Below are positions 39,918 to 51,571 of a stretch of DNA of 64,000 nucleotides, piece by piece. Origin of the DNA: UBA8919 sp041658185 (lineage in GTDB: Bacteria; Elusimicrobiota; UBA8919); NCBI GenBank assembly GCA_041658185.1, contig JBBAAR010000002.1:124001-188000 (forward strand), written 5' to 3'. The position numbers were made by a program, and so were the translations under genes. A model generated the notes under the pieces. The model saw nothing but the letters and a program-made list of their open reading frames with translations, was not told the origin of the DNA and searched no databases. Position 1 is the stretch's first letter; each line of letters starts with the position of its first letter.

Positions 39918-41353
39918 ATGTGTGAAAATATACAAAATTTGGCAATAGCAATACCGGTTTTAGGTTCGGTTCTGATTTTTCTTGCCCAAAAACTGAAAAA
40001 GGCAATTTCATTTGTTTTGATATTGTTAGGATTCTTATTATCCGCAAGTTTAATACCTGTTGTGTTTAACGGTAATACCGTGATTTTTGAAAAATTTTTC
40101 TTTGACTTTTTCTCGTTAAGTTTCATTGTTGACGGGCTTTCCGTTTTTATGGCGGTCGTTTCCTCATTTATCGGGCTTCTGATACTAATTTACTCGTTTG
40201 GTTATATGAAAGAATATGAACATCAGACGGAGTATTATTTCTATATCACACTTTTTATCGGAAGTATGCTCGGACTTGTTTTTTCCGCGAATCTTGTTCT
40301 GATGTATATTTTTTGGGAAATTACGGCGATTTGTTCCTGGCGGCTGATTGGTTTTTACCGTGATGAAAAAGGACTTCTTGCAGCAGACCGCGCATTTCTT
40401 TTAACATTTCTCGGTTCAGGACTTATGCTTGCGGGGATTGCTCTCGTATATTCCCAGTACAATACGCTGAACATTTTAGCACTTCGCGGAAAAGAGATTC
40501 CAACCTTCGCTATGGTTTTGATTTTGTGCGGTATGCTCGCAAAATCGGCTCAACTGCCGTTCCATCTATGGCTGCCCGATGCGGGTATCGCACCGTCTCC
40601 GGTTACCGCTTTTCTTCATGCTGCGGTTCTTGTAAAAATAGGTGTTTATGCATTTGCGCGGATTTTTGTCTTTACATTTCCGATGACGCCGTTGTTCCAA
40701 AATATAGTTATGATTTCGGCTGTCGTAACAATTCTTGTTGCAGGTGCGGTTGCGTTTGTTGAGAATGACATTAAACGGATTCTTGCATATTCAACAATTT
40801 CTCAAATCGGATATATTTTCTTGGGTTTTGCGACGAATGTCGCTGTCGGAATAACCGGCGCGATTTTTTTTATTCTGGTCCACGGGCTGGGAAAAGCGGG
40901 GCTTTTTTTGGCGGCGGGTGTGGTGGAACATAACACGGGCGAAAAAGATATCAGAAAATTAGGCGGGCTGGCAAAGACGATGCCTTTAACGTCAATCGGA
41001 TATATTCTCTGTGCGTTATCAATTATAGGGCTTCCGCCGTTCGGCGGATTTTTCTCAAAACTTTATGTGATAATGTCGGTGGTTCAAAAAGGGAAAATTT
41101 TAATTGCATCACTTTCAGTTTTAGGCGCGGTTTTAACGCTTTTGTACCTTTTCCGACTATACAATGCCGTATTTTTAGGAACACAGAGCACATTCACCCC
41201 GGTAGATAAATTATCTAACGGGGCAGGAAAAGAAAACACAGAGCACACAGAGAAAACGAAAGGGATGGTTGTAATTGTTTTGGTACTGGGACTTCTTTCA
41301 CTTTTAACGGGACTGTTCCCGCAAATTTTTTTAAGTTTTATTGAGATAATAAA

Positions 41354-41357
<4 letters not shown>
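39918..41357 (+). CDS. proton/cation channel subunit, NuoN/MrpD-like
   Basis: 479 residues, about 13-14 transmembrane helices. Channel residues are present: WEITAICSW (helix-5 Glu), KSAQLPFHLWLPDA (Lys on the broken helix 7) and FVENDIKRILAYSTISQIGY. Near the C-terminus two repeat elements (41197-41223, 41238-41255) encode the loop PVDKLSNGAGKENTEHTEKTK between the last helices. Overlaps the next gene by 4 bp. Drives or uses ion transport coupled to H2 chemistry. Confidence 0.9.
41197..41223. repeat. GTTAGATA-family palindrome inside a channel gene
   Basis: CCCCGGTAGATAA (41197-41209) against TTATCTAACGGGG (41211-41223), one mismatch. Related to 9451-9480 and 62708-62739, which lie between genes. 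Just after it, ACACAGAGCACACAGAG (41238-41254) is another inserted repeat. The frame is kept. Confidence 0.75.
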
Positions 41358-43303
<1,946 letters not shown>

Positions 43304-43304
43304 A

Positions 43305-43841
43305 ATGTTTGAGATATTTTTAATTTTAATTCTGGTTTTTATTCTGATAATGGCGGTGATTGCCGTCCAGATAAGAGACCTGCTTTCGTCTGTTATGGCA
43401 TTGGGCGGCGTCGGCTTCGGACTTGCAATTATTTTTATGTTTCTTTCTGCTCCCGAGGTTATGACCGCGCAACTTGTGCTGGAGGTTATTACATTTGTAA
43501 TAATGATTGCAACCGTCTACAAAACGTCAAAAATTGACAAGACGAGAAAATATTCTATCCGTGAGATTTCTCCCGCCGCCGCGATGTTTTTTTTCGGAGC
43601 GGTTTTTTTGGTCTTTGCTATCCGTGGGATTAAAAGTTTGCCGGTTTTTGGAGCGCCGGTGATGCACGCGTCTTCTTTACACATTGAAAAAACGCTGTCA
43701 GAAATCGGTGCCACGAATATTGTTACCGCAGTGCTTTTAGATTTCCGTGCATGGAATACTTTGATGGAAGCATTTGTAATAATTGTGATGATTGTAGGCG
43801 TTACCGTGATATTGAGAAAAAAAGGTAGAAAGGTAGAATAA
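43305..43841 (+). CDS. fused MbhD-MbhE-like (MrpA C-terminal) subunit
   Basis: 178 residues. The first 85 are a three-helix DUF4040/MbhD-like domain; the second half, with NIVTAVLLDFRAWNTLMEA, matches MbhE/the C-terminal end of MrpA. In Mbh these are two proteins; here they are fused. No further oddity. It starts one base after the NuoL-like stop. Part of the Na+/H+ antiporter section of the hydrogenase. Confidence 0.85.
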   Translation: MFEIFLILILVFILIMAVIAVQIRDLLSSVMALGGVGFGLAIIFMFLSAPEVMTAQLVLEVITFVIMIATVYKTSKIDKTRKYSIREISPAAAMFFFGAVFLVFAIRGIKSLPVFGAPVMHASSLHIEKTLSEIGATNIVTAVLLDFRAWNTLMEAFVIIVMIVGVTVILRKKGRKVE

Positions 43842-43843
43842 AG

Positions 43844-44275
43844 ATGGATAAAACAATCAGAATCTTAACCGGTTATGTAATCGGGCTGTTCCTCGTTTTT
43901 GGTTTTTATGTTGTTATTTACGGACACATACTTCCCGGCGAAGGGTTTGACGGCGGGATGCTTATTGCCTCCGCGTTTATTTTATGTATGATTGTCTACG
44001 GAAAAGATGTCGCAAGAAAAAGGCTCAATATATCAACCGCGATTACCGTCTCGGCGATTGCCGGATTGTTGCTTATTTTTATGGGGTTTTTGGGACTTTT
44101 TGGCTTGAGAGAAGGGCACAGTTTTTTCCTTGATAATTTTCTGCCGCAGGGCGACCCGCATTACCTTTTTTCAGGCGGTATCGTGCCAATATTAAATATT
44201 TTGTTGGGCCTTTTGGTCGGTTTTGGTTTTTACGCACTTTTTGGCTATCTGGTTGTCTGGAGAAAAGAGCAATGA
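43844..44275 (+). CDS. mrpB: MrpB/MbhF-like antiporter subunit
   Basis: 143 residues with four transmembrane helices. GHILPGEGFDGGMLIASAFIL is the MnhB signature in part (G-x-x-x-P-G-x-G-F-x-G-G). Ends in PILNILLGLLVGFG, also conserved. Overlaps mrpC by 4 bp. Confidence 0.9.
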   Translation: MDKTIRILTGYVIGLFLVFGFYVVIYGHILPGEGFDGGMLIASAFILCMIVYGKDVARKRLNISTAITVSAIAGLLLIFMGFLGLFGLREGHSFFLDNFLPQGDPHYLFSGGIVPILNILLGLLVGFGFYALFGYLVVWRKEQ

Positions 44276-44613
44276 GCACCATAATATATCTTTCAAGTAT
44301 TCTGTTGTTTCTAATCGGGATATACTGTGTCATCTCAAAAGAGAATCTTTTGAAGATTGTTATCGGAGTAAAAATCATCGGGTACGGCGTATGTCTGTTT
44401 TTTGTACTTCTTGGTTGGAAAAAAGATGCTTCTGCACCGATAATAGTTGAAGGTTCTCAAAGGGTTTTTGTTGACCCGTTGCCCCAGGCATTGATACCTG
44501 CGATTATGGTTATTTCACTTGCAGCGGTAATTTTGATGCTTGCGACCTGTATCCGTCTGTATGAAAAATACGGCACTTTTGATATCTCAAAAATAAAGGA
44601 GTTGCACGGCTAA
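44272..44613 (+). CDS. mrpC: MrpC/MbhG-like antiporter subunit
   Basis: 113 residues, three transmembrane helices, a NuoK homologue. LLKIVIGVKIIGYGVCLFFV is helix 2; DPLPQALIPAIMVISLAAV is the conserved DPLPQALVLTAIVI-like segment. Overlaps mrpB by 4 bp, and the next gene starts at the following base. Confidence 0.92.
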   Translation: MSTIIYLSSILLFLIGIYCVISKENLLKIVIGVKIIGYGVCLFFVLLGWKKDASAPIIVEGSQRVFVDPLPQALIPAIMVISLAAVILMLATCIRLYEKYGTFDISKIKELHG

Positions 44614-46098
44614 ATGTTAATTTTACTTTTTCCTCTATTGCCTATAATTTCAGCGCTGATACTGATTATCCTTGAGCGGTTTGACGACGCCGCCGGCGAC
44701 TGGCTTTCTTCGGTGACGGCATTTGTGCTGCTTGTGCTGGCAGGTGTGATAATTTTTACGCTCAACGGCGGAGCAGTCGTGTATCACATGGGCGGTTGGG
44801 TATCACCCTTGGGTGTTGATTTAGTGCTTGACGGTTTTTCTGCGCTGATGCTTATTGTCGTCAACCTTATCGGATTTCTTTCAATGCTGTATTCGGTTGA
44901 ATATATGAAAAAATTCACTGCAAAAGCGAAATTTTATATTCTGCATCTGTTTTTGATTGCGGGGTTAAACGGCATAGTTCTTTCGGGTGATATTTTTAAC
45001 TTCTATGTGTTTATGGAGATGGTTGCATTTTCGTCTTATGCTCTTGTTGCATTCGGTGTTGAGCAGCAGGATTTGGAAGCATCTATCAGATACCAGGTTT
45101 TGGGAACCGTCGGCTCGTTCTTTTTACTTTTAGGAATCGGGATTTTATATTCGGTAACCGGTACGCTTGATTTGGCGGATATGTCAAAATTTATTGCGGG
45201 AACGGGTATCAATAACGCAATCATGTTTGCAATACCGCTTTTACTTTTCGGGTTCGCATTAAAAGCGGCGCTGGTTCCATTTCACGCATGGCTTCCGGAT
45301 GCGTATCCGACAGCGCCCGCACCTGTAACTATGATGCTTGCCGGGACTGTTTCCAAGGTCTGTTCAATTTACGGTATTGTAAGAATATTTTTCGGTGTGA
45401 CGGGTGTTTCGCCTGCGTTGCATCAGGTTCTTCTTTACGCGGGGCTTATTTCAATATTTTTCGGAGTGTTTTCAGCGTTAAAACAGACGGATTTCAAACG
45501 GCTTCTCGCATATTCTTCAATCTCCCAAATCGGATACATTATGGTAGGACTCGGCTGTGGAACACCGTTGGCTTATGCGGGCGCACTTTTCCATATCTTA
45601 AATCACGCAACATTTAAGTCGCTATATTTTATGGTGGCGGGTGCGGTTGAACATTCAACGGGTGAAAGAGATATTACAAAATTAGGCGGTCTTTCAGATA
45701 AAATGCCTTTAACTTTTTTGTCTTCGCTTTCCGCATCATTTTCTTTAGGAGGAGTGCCGCCGTTCGGCGGATTTTTCTCAAAACTTTTGATAATTTTGGG
45801 ATTATTCAAAGCGGGATATTTGACCGTCGGGATTTTAGTCGTAATGAGTGCGGTTTTTACGCTCGCATATTTTTTGAAAATCCAGCGGAATGTGTTTTTA
45901 CGACTTCCCGCTTCCCGCTTCCCGCTTCCTACTATTAAAGAAGTGCCGGTTTTAATGCGAATCTCCATGCTTACGCTCGCTGTCGTATGTTTATTACTCG
46001 GGCTTTTATTCCCGTGGATTTTAAAATTTGTAGTTGAACCGGCGGTTTCCGTTCTTACATTGGGAACCGGCTACGGGAACTTGATTTTGGGTTTATGA
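44614..46098 (+). CDS. mrpD: MrpD/MbhH-like antiporter subunit
   Basis: 494 residues, about 14 transmembrane helices. Channel residues: FVFMEMVAFSSYALVAFG (helix-5 Glu), LKAALVPFHAWLPDAYPTAP (Lys), LKQTDFKRLLAYSSISQIGY. Third NuoL/M/N homologue of the operon. A four-unit array of CTTCCCG codes for the RLPASRFPLPTI loop near residue 430. Overlaps mrpE by 4 bp. Confidence 0.92.
   Translation: MLILLFPLLPIISALILIILERFDDAAGDWLSSVTAFVLLVLAGVIIFTLNGGAVVYHMGGWVSPLGVDLVLDGFSALMLIVVNLIGFLSMLYSVEYMKKFTAKAKFYILHLFLIAGLNGIVLSGDIFNFYVFMEMVAFSSYALVAFGVEQQDLEASIRYQVLGTVGSFFLLLGIGILYSVTGTLDLADMSKFIAGTGINNAIMFAIPLLLFGFALKAALVPFHAWLPDAYPTAPAPVTMMLAGTVSKVCSIYGIVRIFFGVTGVSPALHQVLLYAGLISIFFGVFSALKQTDFKRLLAYSSISQIGYIMVGLGCGTPLAYAGALFHILNHATFKSLYFMVAGAVEHSTGERDITKLGGLSDKMPLTFLSSLSASFSLGGVPPFGGFFSKLLIILGLFKAGYLTVGILVVMSAVFTLAYFLKIQRNVFLRLPASRFPLPTIKEVPVLMRISMLTLAVVCLLLGLLFPWILKFVVEPAVSVLTLGTGYGNLILGL
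45904..45931. repeat. 7-bp tandem array, four units (CTTCCCG)
   Basis: CTTCCCG three times, then CTTCCTA, inside mrpD. Confidence 0.92.
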
Positions 46099-46556
46099 AA
46101 AAACTTTCACTTTTTATTTTCTGTTTTATATTCTGGATTTTACTCGTCTGGAAACTGGACCGGGAAAATATATTTGTCGGAGTTGTTATTTCCGTTTTTG
46201 TAACATTTTTATTCGCTAATTTGGAAGAAACCGGATCCGGGCGAAAAATCCGGTTCGGGTATTTTCTCCTGTTTTTTGCGAGGACATTCTGGTCGTGGAT
46301 TAAGTCGGCATTTGTGCAAATTTATATTTCGGTTTCGCCGCAAATACCGGCGCCGGAAAATTTTGAAATAAAATTGAGAACATCAGATGCCAAAAGCAAA
46401 GCATTTCTAATTATGGCGTTGAATCTCTCGCCGAACATAATTGTAACCGGGGAAAGGGAAGGTACTCTTTTAATAAACTCGCTCGCAAGATGTGAAAAGT
46501 CCGTGAAACAGGATGTAGAAAAATTGGAAAAACTCATCGCAAAGGTGATTGTATGA
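46095..46556 (+). CDS. mrpE: MrpE-like antiporter subunit
   Basis: 153 residues: two N-terminal helices then a soluble domain with TDAKSKAFLIMALNLSPNIIV-like sequence (ALNLSPNIIVTG), the MnhE signature region. Thought to help assembly of Mrp. Overlaps neighbours by 4 bp. Confidence 0.88.
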   Translation: MKKLSLFIFCFIFWILLVWKLDRENIFVGVVISVFVTFLFANLEETGSGRKIRFGYFLLFFARTFWSWIKSAFVQIYISVSPQIPAPENFEIKLRTSDAKSKAFLIMALNLSPNIIVTGEREGTLLINSLARCEKSVKQDVEKLEKLIAKVIV

Positions 46557-46807
46557 ATTTCGCATTGGCAGTATTGATTATTTCCTGTTTTTTGTGTTTA
46601 TGGAGATTTATTAAAGGGCCTAACGGTGCCGACAGGTTTTTATCTATAATCATTATGACACATATTGCTATGGGATTTCTTGGTATTTATGCGCTCAAAA
46701 CCGAGTCAGAATTCCTTATTGATTTGACAATAGATACTGTGATACTTGCGTTTGTGGGCACGATTGCTGTGTCAAAATACTTACAAGGTAAAGAGTTGGA
46801 CGAATAA
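46553..46807 (+). CDS. mrpF: MrpF-like antiporter subunit
   Basis: 84 residues, three helices. WRFIKGPNGADRFL is the R-x-x-x-G-P-x-x-x-D-R signature of MrpF/PhaF. Ends with TVILAFVGTIAVSKYL. Confidence 0.9.
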   Translation: MNFALAVLIISCFLCLWRFIKGPNGADRFLSIIIMTHIAMGFLGIYALKTESEFLIDLTIDTVILAFVGTIAVSKYLQGKELDE

Positions 46808-46809
46808 TT

Positions 46810-47094
46810 ATGTTTGAAATAATAATCATTATTGGTTCAGTAATAGTTTTAATTGGCTGTGTTGGTTTTGTAAGATTCCCGGATTTTTATTCCCGGGTGG
46901 ATGTGATAACGAAATCTATTCCGTTTGGGATTTCCGTGATACTTTTCGGAGTATTTATTAAACTTGGGTTTGATGAGATGGGTATAAGAGCACTTGTTGC
47001 CGTGATATTTTTATGGTTTCTTGTTCCTATAATTGGTTATGCGATAACTTCTTCCGTGAATAAGCAAGTAAAAGACGAAAATGAAATATCCTAA
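46810..47094 (+). CDS. mrpG: MrpG-like antiporter subunit
   Basis: 94 residues, three helices. GCVGFVRFPDFYSRVDVITKS is close to the MrpG signature (G-x-x-R-x-P-D-x-Y-x-R-x-H). Overlaps the next ferredoxin gene by 14 bp. Confidence 0.9.
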   Translation: MFEIIIIIGSVIVLIGCVGFVRFPDFYSRVDVITKSIPFGISVILFGVFIKLGFDEMGIRALVAVIFLWFLVPIIGYAITSSVNKQVKDENEIS

Positions 47095-47701
47095 ACTGAG
47101 AGAACTTAGAGAAGCGATAAAAGCATTAATAAAAGGACCTTACACAACAAAGTTTCCTTTTGAGCCGCACACGCCTTTTCCCAGATTTAGGGGGAAGCCG
47201 GTTCCTGATGAAAAAGGATGCATCGGTTGCGGCGCCTGTGCGGAGGTTTGTCCTCCGGGGTCAATTTTAATTACGGATAATTTAACGGCTAATCCGCCCG
47301 TTCGCGTTCTCAAATGGCGGCATGATTTTTGTATTTTTTGCGGTCAGTGCGAGCGGGTTTGCACGACAAAAGAGGGAGTTAAATTATCAAACGAGTTTGA
47401 CCTCGCGGATATCACAAGAAAAAATATGTTTTCGGAAATCAAAAAAGAACTTGTAATTTGTTCGGAGTGCAAAGATATTATTGCGCCGAAAGACCAGATT
47501 TTGTATGTTGCTAAAAAACTGGGGACACAGGCATACAGCAATATAAATATAATTGCTCTGACGCAACAGGAATTTTTATGTAACTCCGCAGAAATTAACG
47601 ACCATTCTCAACCGCTCCTCCGCCAGGCGGCATTTAAGATTTTATGTCCGAAATGCCGCCACCAGCAGTGGGTTTTTGATGACTATAACAAAACTTCTTA
47701 A
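47081..47701 (+). CDS. hydrogenase ferredoxin subunit, NuoI/MbhN-like
   Basis: 206 residues. CIGCGACAEVC and CIFCGQCERVC (two [4Fe-4S]) as in NuoI/EchF. A C-terminal extension of about 100 residues has CSEC and CPKC pairs that could form a zinc ribbon, not usual in NuoI. It starts inside mrpG and overlaps the protease gene by 26 bp, so all are coupled. Carries electrons to the small subunit. Confidence 0.88.
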   Translation: MKYPKLRELREAIKALIKGPYTTKFPFEPHTPFPRFRGKPVPDEKGCIGCGACAEVCPPGSILITDNLTANPPVRVLKWRHDFCIFCGQCERVCTTKEGVKLSNEFDLADITRKNMFSEIKKELVICSECKDIIAPKDQILYVAKKLGTQAYSNINIIALTQQEFLCNSAEINDHSQPLLRQAAFKILCPKCRHQQWVFDDYNKTS

Positions 47702-48155
47702 TTTTCCGGCTGACAAAAAAAATCTTTTAATTGTAGGAATAGGCAACTCTCTTAAAGGCGACGACGGCGCGGGCCCGGAAATAATCAAGAGATTACAAAA
47801 AAAGGGACAGGTCCCTTTTTCTTTGCTTGATGCCGGTTCTGCACCGGAAAATTACACAAAAACAATAAAAGATTTTAAGCCGGAAACGATTATTTTTATT
47901 GATGCCGTTGAGATGAAAGAAACGCCGGGCACGGTAAAAATTATTGACGAAAAAAACATTTCTTCCGGGTATTTCACCACCCATAATATGCCCCTGAATT
48001 TGTTTCTTGATTACATCAAAGAAGAGACAAAAGCGAAGATAATTTTCATCGGAATCCAGCCGAAATCAACCCGATTCGGCGAAGGACTTTCCGCCCCGGT
48101 TCAAAAAGCAGTGGAAAAATTAGTTGATGGGATTATTGCCCGGTATAAACCATGA
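47676..48155 (+). CDS. hycI: hydrogenase maturation protease, HycI-type
   Basis: 159 residues. VGIGNSLKGDDGAGPEI (about residues 22-38) has the nickel-binding Asp/Glu; FIDAVEM and TTHNMPLNLFLDYI follow as in HybD/HycI. It clips the C-terminus of a hydrogenase large subunit after nickel insertion. The predicted target here, at 38637, has only a short tail after DPCYCC. Overlaps neighbours on both sides. Confidence 0.9.
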   Translation: MMTITKLLNFPADKKNLLIVGIGNSLKGDDGAGPEIIKRLQKKGQVPFSLLDAGSAPENYTKTIKDFKPETIIFIDAVEMKETPGTVKIIDEKNISSGYFTTHNMPLNLFLDYIKEETKAKIIFIGIQPKSTRFGEGLSAPVQKAVEKLVDGIIARYKP

Positions 48156-49348
48156 AAATACATTTTAAGACATTCGGATGCAAAGTAAATCAGTGTGAAA
48201 CGAATGAAATGATGAGACAGATGCAGGATACAGGATGCAGGATAACGGCAATTCCTGAAAATGCCGATATTATTGTTATAAATTCCTGCACGGTGACAGC
48301 CAATGCCGACCGCAAGACAGGGCAGTATTTAAGAAAATGTTTGCGGCTTAACCCGGAATCAAAATTATTTTTAACGGGATGCTATGCGGATATATCCTGG
48401 AAAAAACTAAAAAGTGAATTCCCGAATGTAAAATTGTTTAAAAATTCCCAAAAAGAAAATATTCAAAAAATTTTAGGTCTTGCAGTACTTCCGACTTCCG
48501 ACTTCCGACTTCCAACTTATAGTAACCGCACCCGTGCATTTGTGAAAATTCAGGACGGCTGCGACGGTAAATGTTCTTATTGCGTAGTGCCTAAAGTGAG
48601 ACCGAAATTATGGTCAAAAAAGATTGACGATGTTATTAAAGATGTAAAAAATTATGTTTCAGCGAGTCATAAAGAAATTGTTTTGTGCGGAATACGACTT
48701 GGTAGATACAGATATGAGATAGGAGATAGGAGATGGGAGTTAACGGACTTAATAAAAGAGTTAGAAAAAATAGACGGACTTTACCGGATACGGCTTTCGT
48801 CAATAGAATTACACGATATTACAGATGATTTAATTGAACTGATGTCAAAATCAAAAAAATTGTGTCATCATTTGCACATTTCTTTGCAATCTGGTGATGA
48901 CGGCATTTTAAGGGATATGAACAGACCGTACGCAGCCGCTCAATTTTTTAATAAAATTGAAAAAATAAGAAAAAAAATTCCGGATATAGGCATTACAACG
49001 GACATTATTATCGGTTATCCGACAGACACCGATGTAACGCTAAAAAATTCATATAATTTTATAAAAAAATGCGGATTTTCCCGTCTGCATATTTTTAGAT
49101 TTTCCCGACGGCCCGGTACAAAAGCAGATTTAATAAAAAGGAACTGTCCGGAAACAATTATAAAAAAATGGCAGGGGAAATTCACTCAACTGGATATGTA
49201 TCTTAAAAAAAGTTTTCTAAAAAAGTTTTCAAGCAAAAAATTAGAAATTTTGACTGAATCAAACGGTTGCGGATATACGTCAAACTATATTTATCTAAAA
49301 TTGCCGGCAATGCACCCTGAGAACGAAATAGTATATTATGAAAAATAA
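48152..49348 (+). CDS. mtaB: tRNA methylthiotransferase MtaB-like (MiaB family)
   Basis: 398 residues. N-terminal UPF0004 cysteines (FGCKVNQCET, NSCTVT, LTGCYADI), radical SAM DGCDGKCSYCVVP, and a short C-terminus where the TRAM domain seems reduced. MtaB adds a methylthio group to t6A37 in tRNA. Three 7-bp arrays lie within it (near residues 23, 112 and 184), two of them between domains. Cotranscribed with the hydrogenase operon (ATGA overlap with hycI), though unlikely to be related in function. Confidence 0.88.
   Translation: MKIHFKTFGCKVNQCETNEMMRQMQDTGCRITAIPENADIIVINSCTVTANADRKTGQYLRKCLRLNPESKLFLTGCYADISWKKLKSEFPNVKLFKNSQKENIQKILGLAVLPTSDFRLPTYSNRTRAFVKIQDGCDGKCSYCVVPKVRPKLWSKKIDDVIKDVKNYVSASHKEIVLCGIRLGRYRYEIGDRRWELTDLIKELEKIDGLYRIRLSSIELHDITDDLIELMSKSKKLCHHLHISLQSGDDGILRDMNRPYAAAQFFNKIEKIRKKIPDIGITTDIIIGYPTDTDVTLKNSYNFIKKCGFSRLHIFRFSRRPGTKADLIKRNCPETIIKKWQGKFTQLDMYLKKSFLKKFSSKKLEILTESNGCGYTSNYIYLKLPAMHPENEIVYYEK
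48221..48241. repeat. 7-bp tandem array, three to four units
   Basis: ATGCAGG, ATACAGG, ATGCAGG, then ATAACGG (degenerate), in mtaB near the N-terminal domain. Confidence 0.8.
48488..48515. repeat. 7-bp tandem array, four units (CTTCCGA)
   Basis: CTTCCGA three times then CTTCCAA, in mtaB just before the radical SAM domain (PTSDFRLPTY). Confidence 0.92.
48704..48739. repeat. 7-bp tandem array (AGATAGG), irregular
   Basis: AGATACA, GATATG, AGATAGG, AGATAGG, AGATGGG, AG, in mtaB (RYRYEIGDRRWE). One unit is 6 bp. Confidence 0.8.
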
Positions 49349-51173
49349 AAAACTTTTAACACTTTCTGCTTTTGTACTGTGCAACTTTATATTGACTCTG
49401 ATTTTGGGGATTCAATATTTCAAATTTGTTGGGGGTTATCCGTCGGAAATATTTTTTACGGTTGTCGCCCACATTTCAAATACCGTTATGATTTATATTG
49501 TTTTGGCGATTGTCCTGCTTCTTTTGTATTTTCTGAAATTTCCTAAAATTATTTTTGTAATTTTATTTTTTAGCGTCAACATCCTGGCTTTTATAGATGC
49601 CGGAGTTTATAAAATTTTCAGATTTCACATAAATGGACTCGTATTAAACACGCTTATTACGCAAGGCGGATGGGAATCATTAGATTTTAATTCAACGACA
49701 AAGATATTCATAATTTTCATATTAGTTTTTATGTTTTTTGCCGAACTGTTCCTGTATAATTTTCTTTCCGGATTTTTTGCTAAAAAGGATTTTGTCGTAG
49801 GTAAAAAATATGTTTTTTTTATTCTCGCGCTGTCATTTCTCGTTGTAGTTATAGATAAAGGAATTTACGCTTATTCCGATTTAAAAAACATACCCTATAT
49901 TACCCGACACAGCAAACTTTTCATTCTGTATCAGCCGCTTACGATAAAAAAGTTTGTCCAGAAACATTTTAATGTAAAAATTGACGAAGCGGTTTCATTC
50001 CGGCTGGATAAAAAATATTCCGGGCTTAATTATCCTCAAAATAAATTGGAGTTTTTAGAAAATCAAAAAGGCCCGCCGAATATAATTTTAATTTTACTTG
50101 ACTCGTTCCGGTTTGATATGCTGAATTATGACGTTACTCCGAATATTTATGAATTCAGCAAAAAGTCGTTAGTTTTTGAAAATCATTACAGCGGCGGTAA
50201 TTGTACGCGTTTCGGAGTTTTTTCCATTTTCTATGCTCTTTACGGACATTATTGGGATTTAATGCTCGGTGAACGCCGCCCGCCGGTTTTTATGACATCA
50301 CTTTCCGATTTGGGTTATGATTTCAAGATAATGGCTGCAAGCAAACTGACATTTCCTGAGTTTAACAAAACCTGTTTTGTTGATGTCCCTAATGAAAAAA
50401 TAGAGGATGAGCCGAGAGGTTCCACGAAAATTGAAAGAGATGCGTCTATGACCGATGATTTTATAAAATACATAGACGAAAAAAAGTATAAAAAACCGTT
50501 CTTTGCTTTTTTGTTTTACGATTGCCCGCACGGCAGTTATGACTCGCCGCCCGAATTTCAAAAATTCAAACCTGCTGCGGAAACTTTTAATTATCTTCTT
50601 TTAAATAAGGATAATATATTACCGGTTTTTAACAGATATAAAAATGCCAACCACTATGACGATTACCTCGTCGGTAAAATCATTGCTCAACTTGAAAAAT
50701 CCGGATTCCTTAAAGATACCGTAATAATTATTTCCGCCGACCACGGCGAGGCATTTTTTGAAAAAGGTTTTTACGGTCACAATCACGGTTTTTGCGAAGA
50801 GCAGGTAAAAGTTCCGTTAGTTTTATATATCCCGGCGTACAAACATAAAAAATATACTAAAATGACAAGTCATCTGGATATAGTTCCGACTATGATGTCG
50901 CTTCTCGGCTGTAAAAATCTTCCGGGTGATTACAGTCAGGGCATTTCACTTTTTAGTAACGATAAAAGAGAGTTCGTTGTTTCTCATACTTGGGATGAAA
51001 TGGCGGTTATTGATGATAATTCAACCGTTGTGGTTCCGCTTGAAACATATAACATAGCAGGCGTTAAAATATATGACAGAAGTTACCGGGAACTTTTAGA
51101 TACCAAATCCGCAAAAAGTGCTGTTTTCCGTCTGACAAAACTTCAAAAAGATTTAACAAAATTTCAGAAATGA
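49338..51173 (+). CDS. YejM/PbgA-like inner-membrane sulfatase-fold protein
   Basis: 611 residues. Five transmembrane helices (to about residue 180), a linker (DLKNIPYITRHSKLFILYQPLT), then an alkaline-phosphatase-superfamily domain with ILLDSFRFDML (metal Asp), SGGNCTRFG (nucleophile region), FYDCPHGSY and ISADHGEAFFEKG. The layout, and phrases like FRFHINGLVLNTLI, match DUF3413 proteins such as YejM/PbgA, which in E. coli controls LPS synthesis. LTA-synthase-like enzymes are the alternative. Overlaps mtaB by 11 bp. Confidence 0.8.
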   Translation: MKNKKLLTLSAFVLCNFILTLILGIQYFKFVGGYPSEIFFTVVAHISNTVMIYIVLAIVLLLLYFLKFPKIIFVILFFSVNILAFIDAGVYKIFRFHINGLVLNTLITQGGWESLDFNSTTKIFIIFILVFMFFAELFLYNFLSGFFAKKDFVVGKKYVFFILALSFLVVVIDKGIYAYSDLKNIPYITRHSKLFILYQPLTIKKFVQKHFNVKIDEAVSFRLDKKYSGLNYPQNKLEFLENQKGPPNIILILLDSFRFDMLNYDVTPNIYEFSKKSLVFENHYSGGNCTRFGVFSIFYALYGHYWDLMLGERRPPVFMTSLSDLGYDFKIMAASKLTFPEFNKTCFVDVPNEKIEDEPRGSTKIERDASMTDDFIKYIDEKKYKKPFFAFLFYDCPHGSYDSPPEFQKFKPAAETFNYLLLNKDNILPVFNRYKNANHYDDYLVGKIIAQLEKSGFLKDTVIIISADHGEAFFEKGFYGHNHGFCEEQVKVPLVLYIPAYKHKKYTKMTSHLDIVPTMMSLLGCKNLPGDYSQGISLFSNDKREFVVSHTWDEMAVIDDNSTVVVPLETYNIAGVKIYDRSYRELLDTKSAKSAVFRLTKLQKDLTKFQK

Positions 51174-51183
51174 AAAAAAGTAC

Positions 51184-51212
51184 TTGACAAAACGCTAAAA
51201 ATTCTCTATAAA
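51184..51212 (+). promoter_or_regulatory. promoter of the HIT gene
   Basis: TTGACA 51184-51189, 17 bp, TATAAA 51207-51212. ATG 51220 is only 8 bp beyond the -10 box, so transcription would start at or next to the A of ATG: a leaderless mRNA. Confidence 0.8.
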
Positions 51213-51219
51213 TATAAAG

Positions 51220-51564
51220 ATGTCTGATTGCTTGTTTTGTAAAATTATAAATTCAGAAATTCCTGCGAAAATTATTTCACAAACGCCGGGTTTAATCGCC
51301 ATACGGGATGTTAACCCGCAGTCGCCGGTTCATATTCTGATAATTCCGAAAAAACATATATCCTCGCTGAACGATATTGCTCAATCCGATGCAGACATTA
51401 TAGCGGATGTGCATTTTTTAGCAAAAGAATTGGCTGAAAAAGAAAAGGTGAGCAAGGAAGGTTATCGGTTGGTGCTCAATACAAATTCCGGCGCCGGTCA
51501 GTCGGTTTTTCATATACACTGGCATCTTTTAGGCGGTAGAATTATGAACTGGCCCCCGGGATAG
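51220..51564 (+). CDS. HIT-family nucleotide hydrolase/transferase
   Basis: 114 residues, the usual HIT (HinT) size. CLFCKIINSEIPAKII at the N-terminus with a Cys pair, PVHILIIPKKHI, and HIHWHLLGG (H-x-H-x-H), the catalytic triad of histidines. It hydrolyses adenosine phosphoramidates. Predicted to be translated from a leaderless message. Confidence 0.92.
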   Translation: MSDCLFCKIINSEIPAKIISQTPGLIAIRDVNPQSPVHILIIPKKHISSLNDIAQSDADIIADVHFLAKELAEKEKVSKEGYRLVLNTNSGAGQSVFHIHWHLLGGRIMNWPPG

Positions 51565-51571
51565 CAGTAGA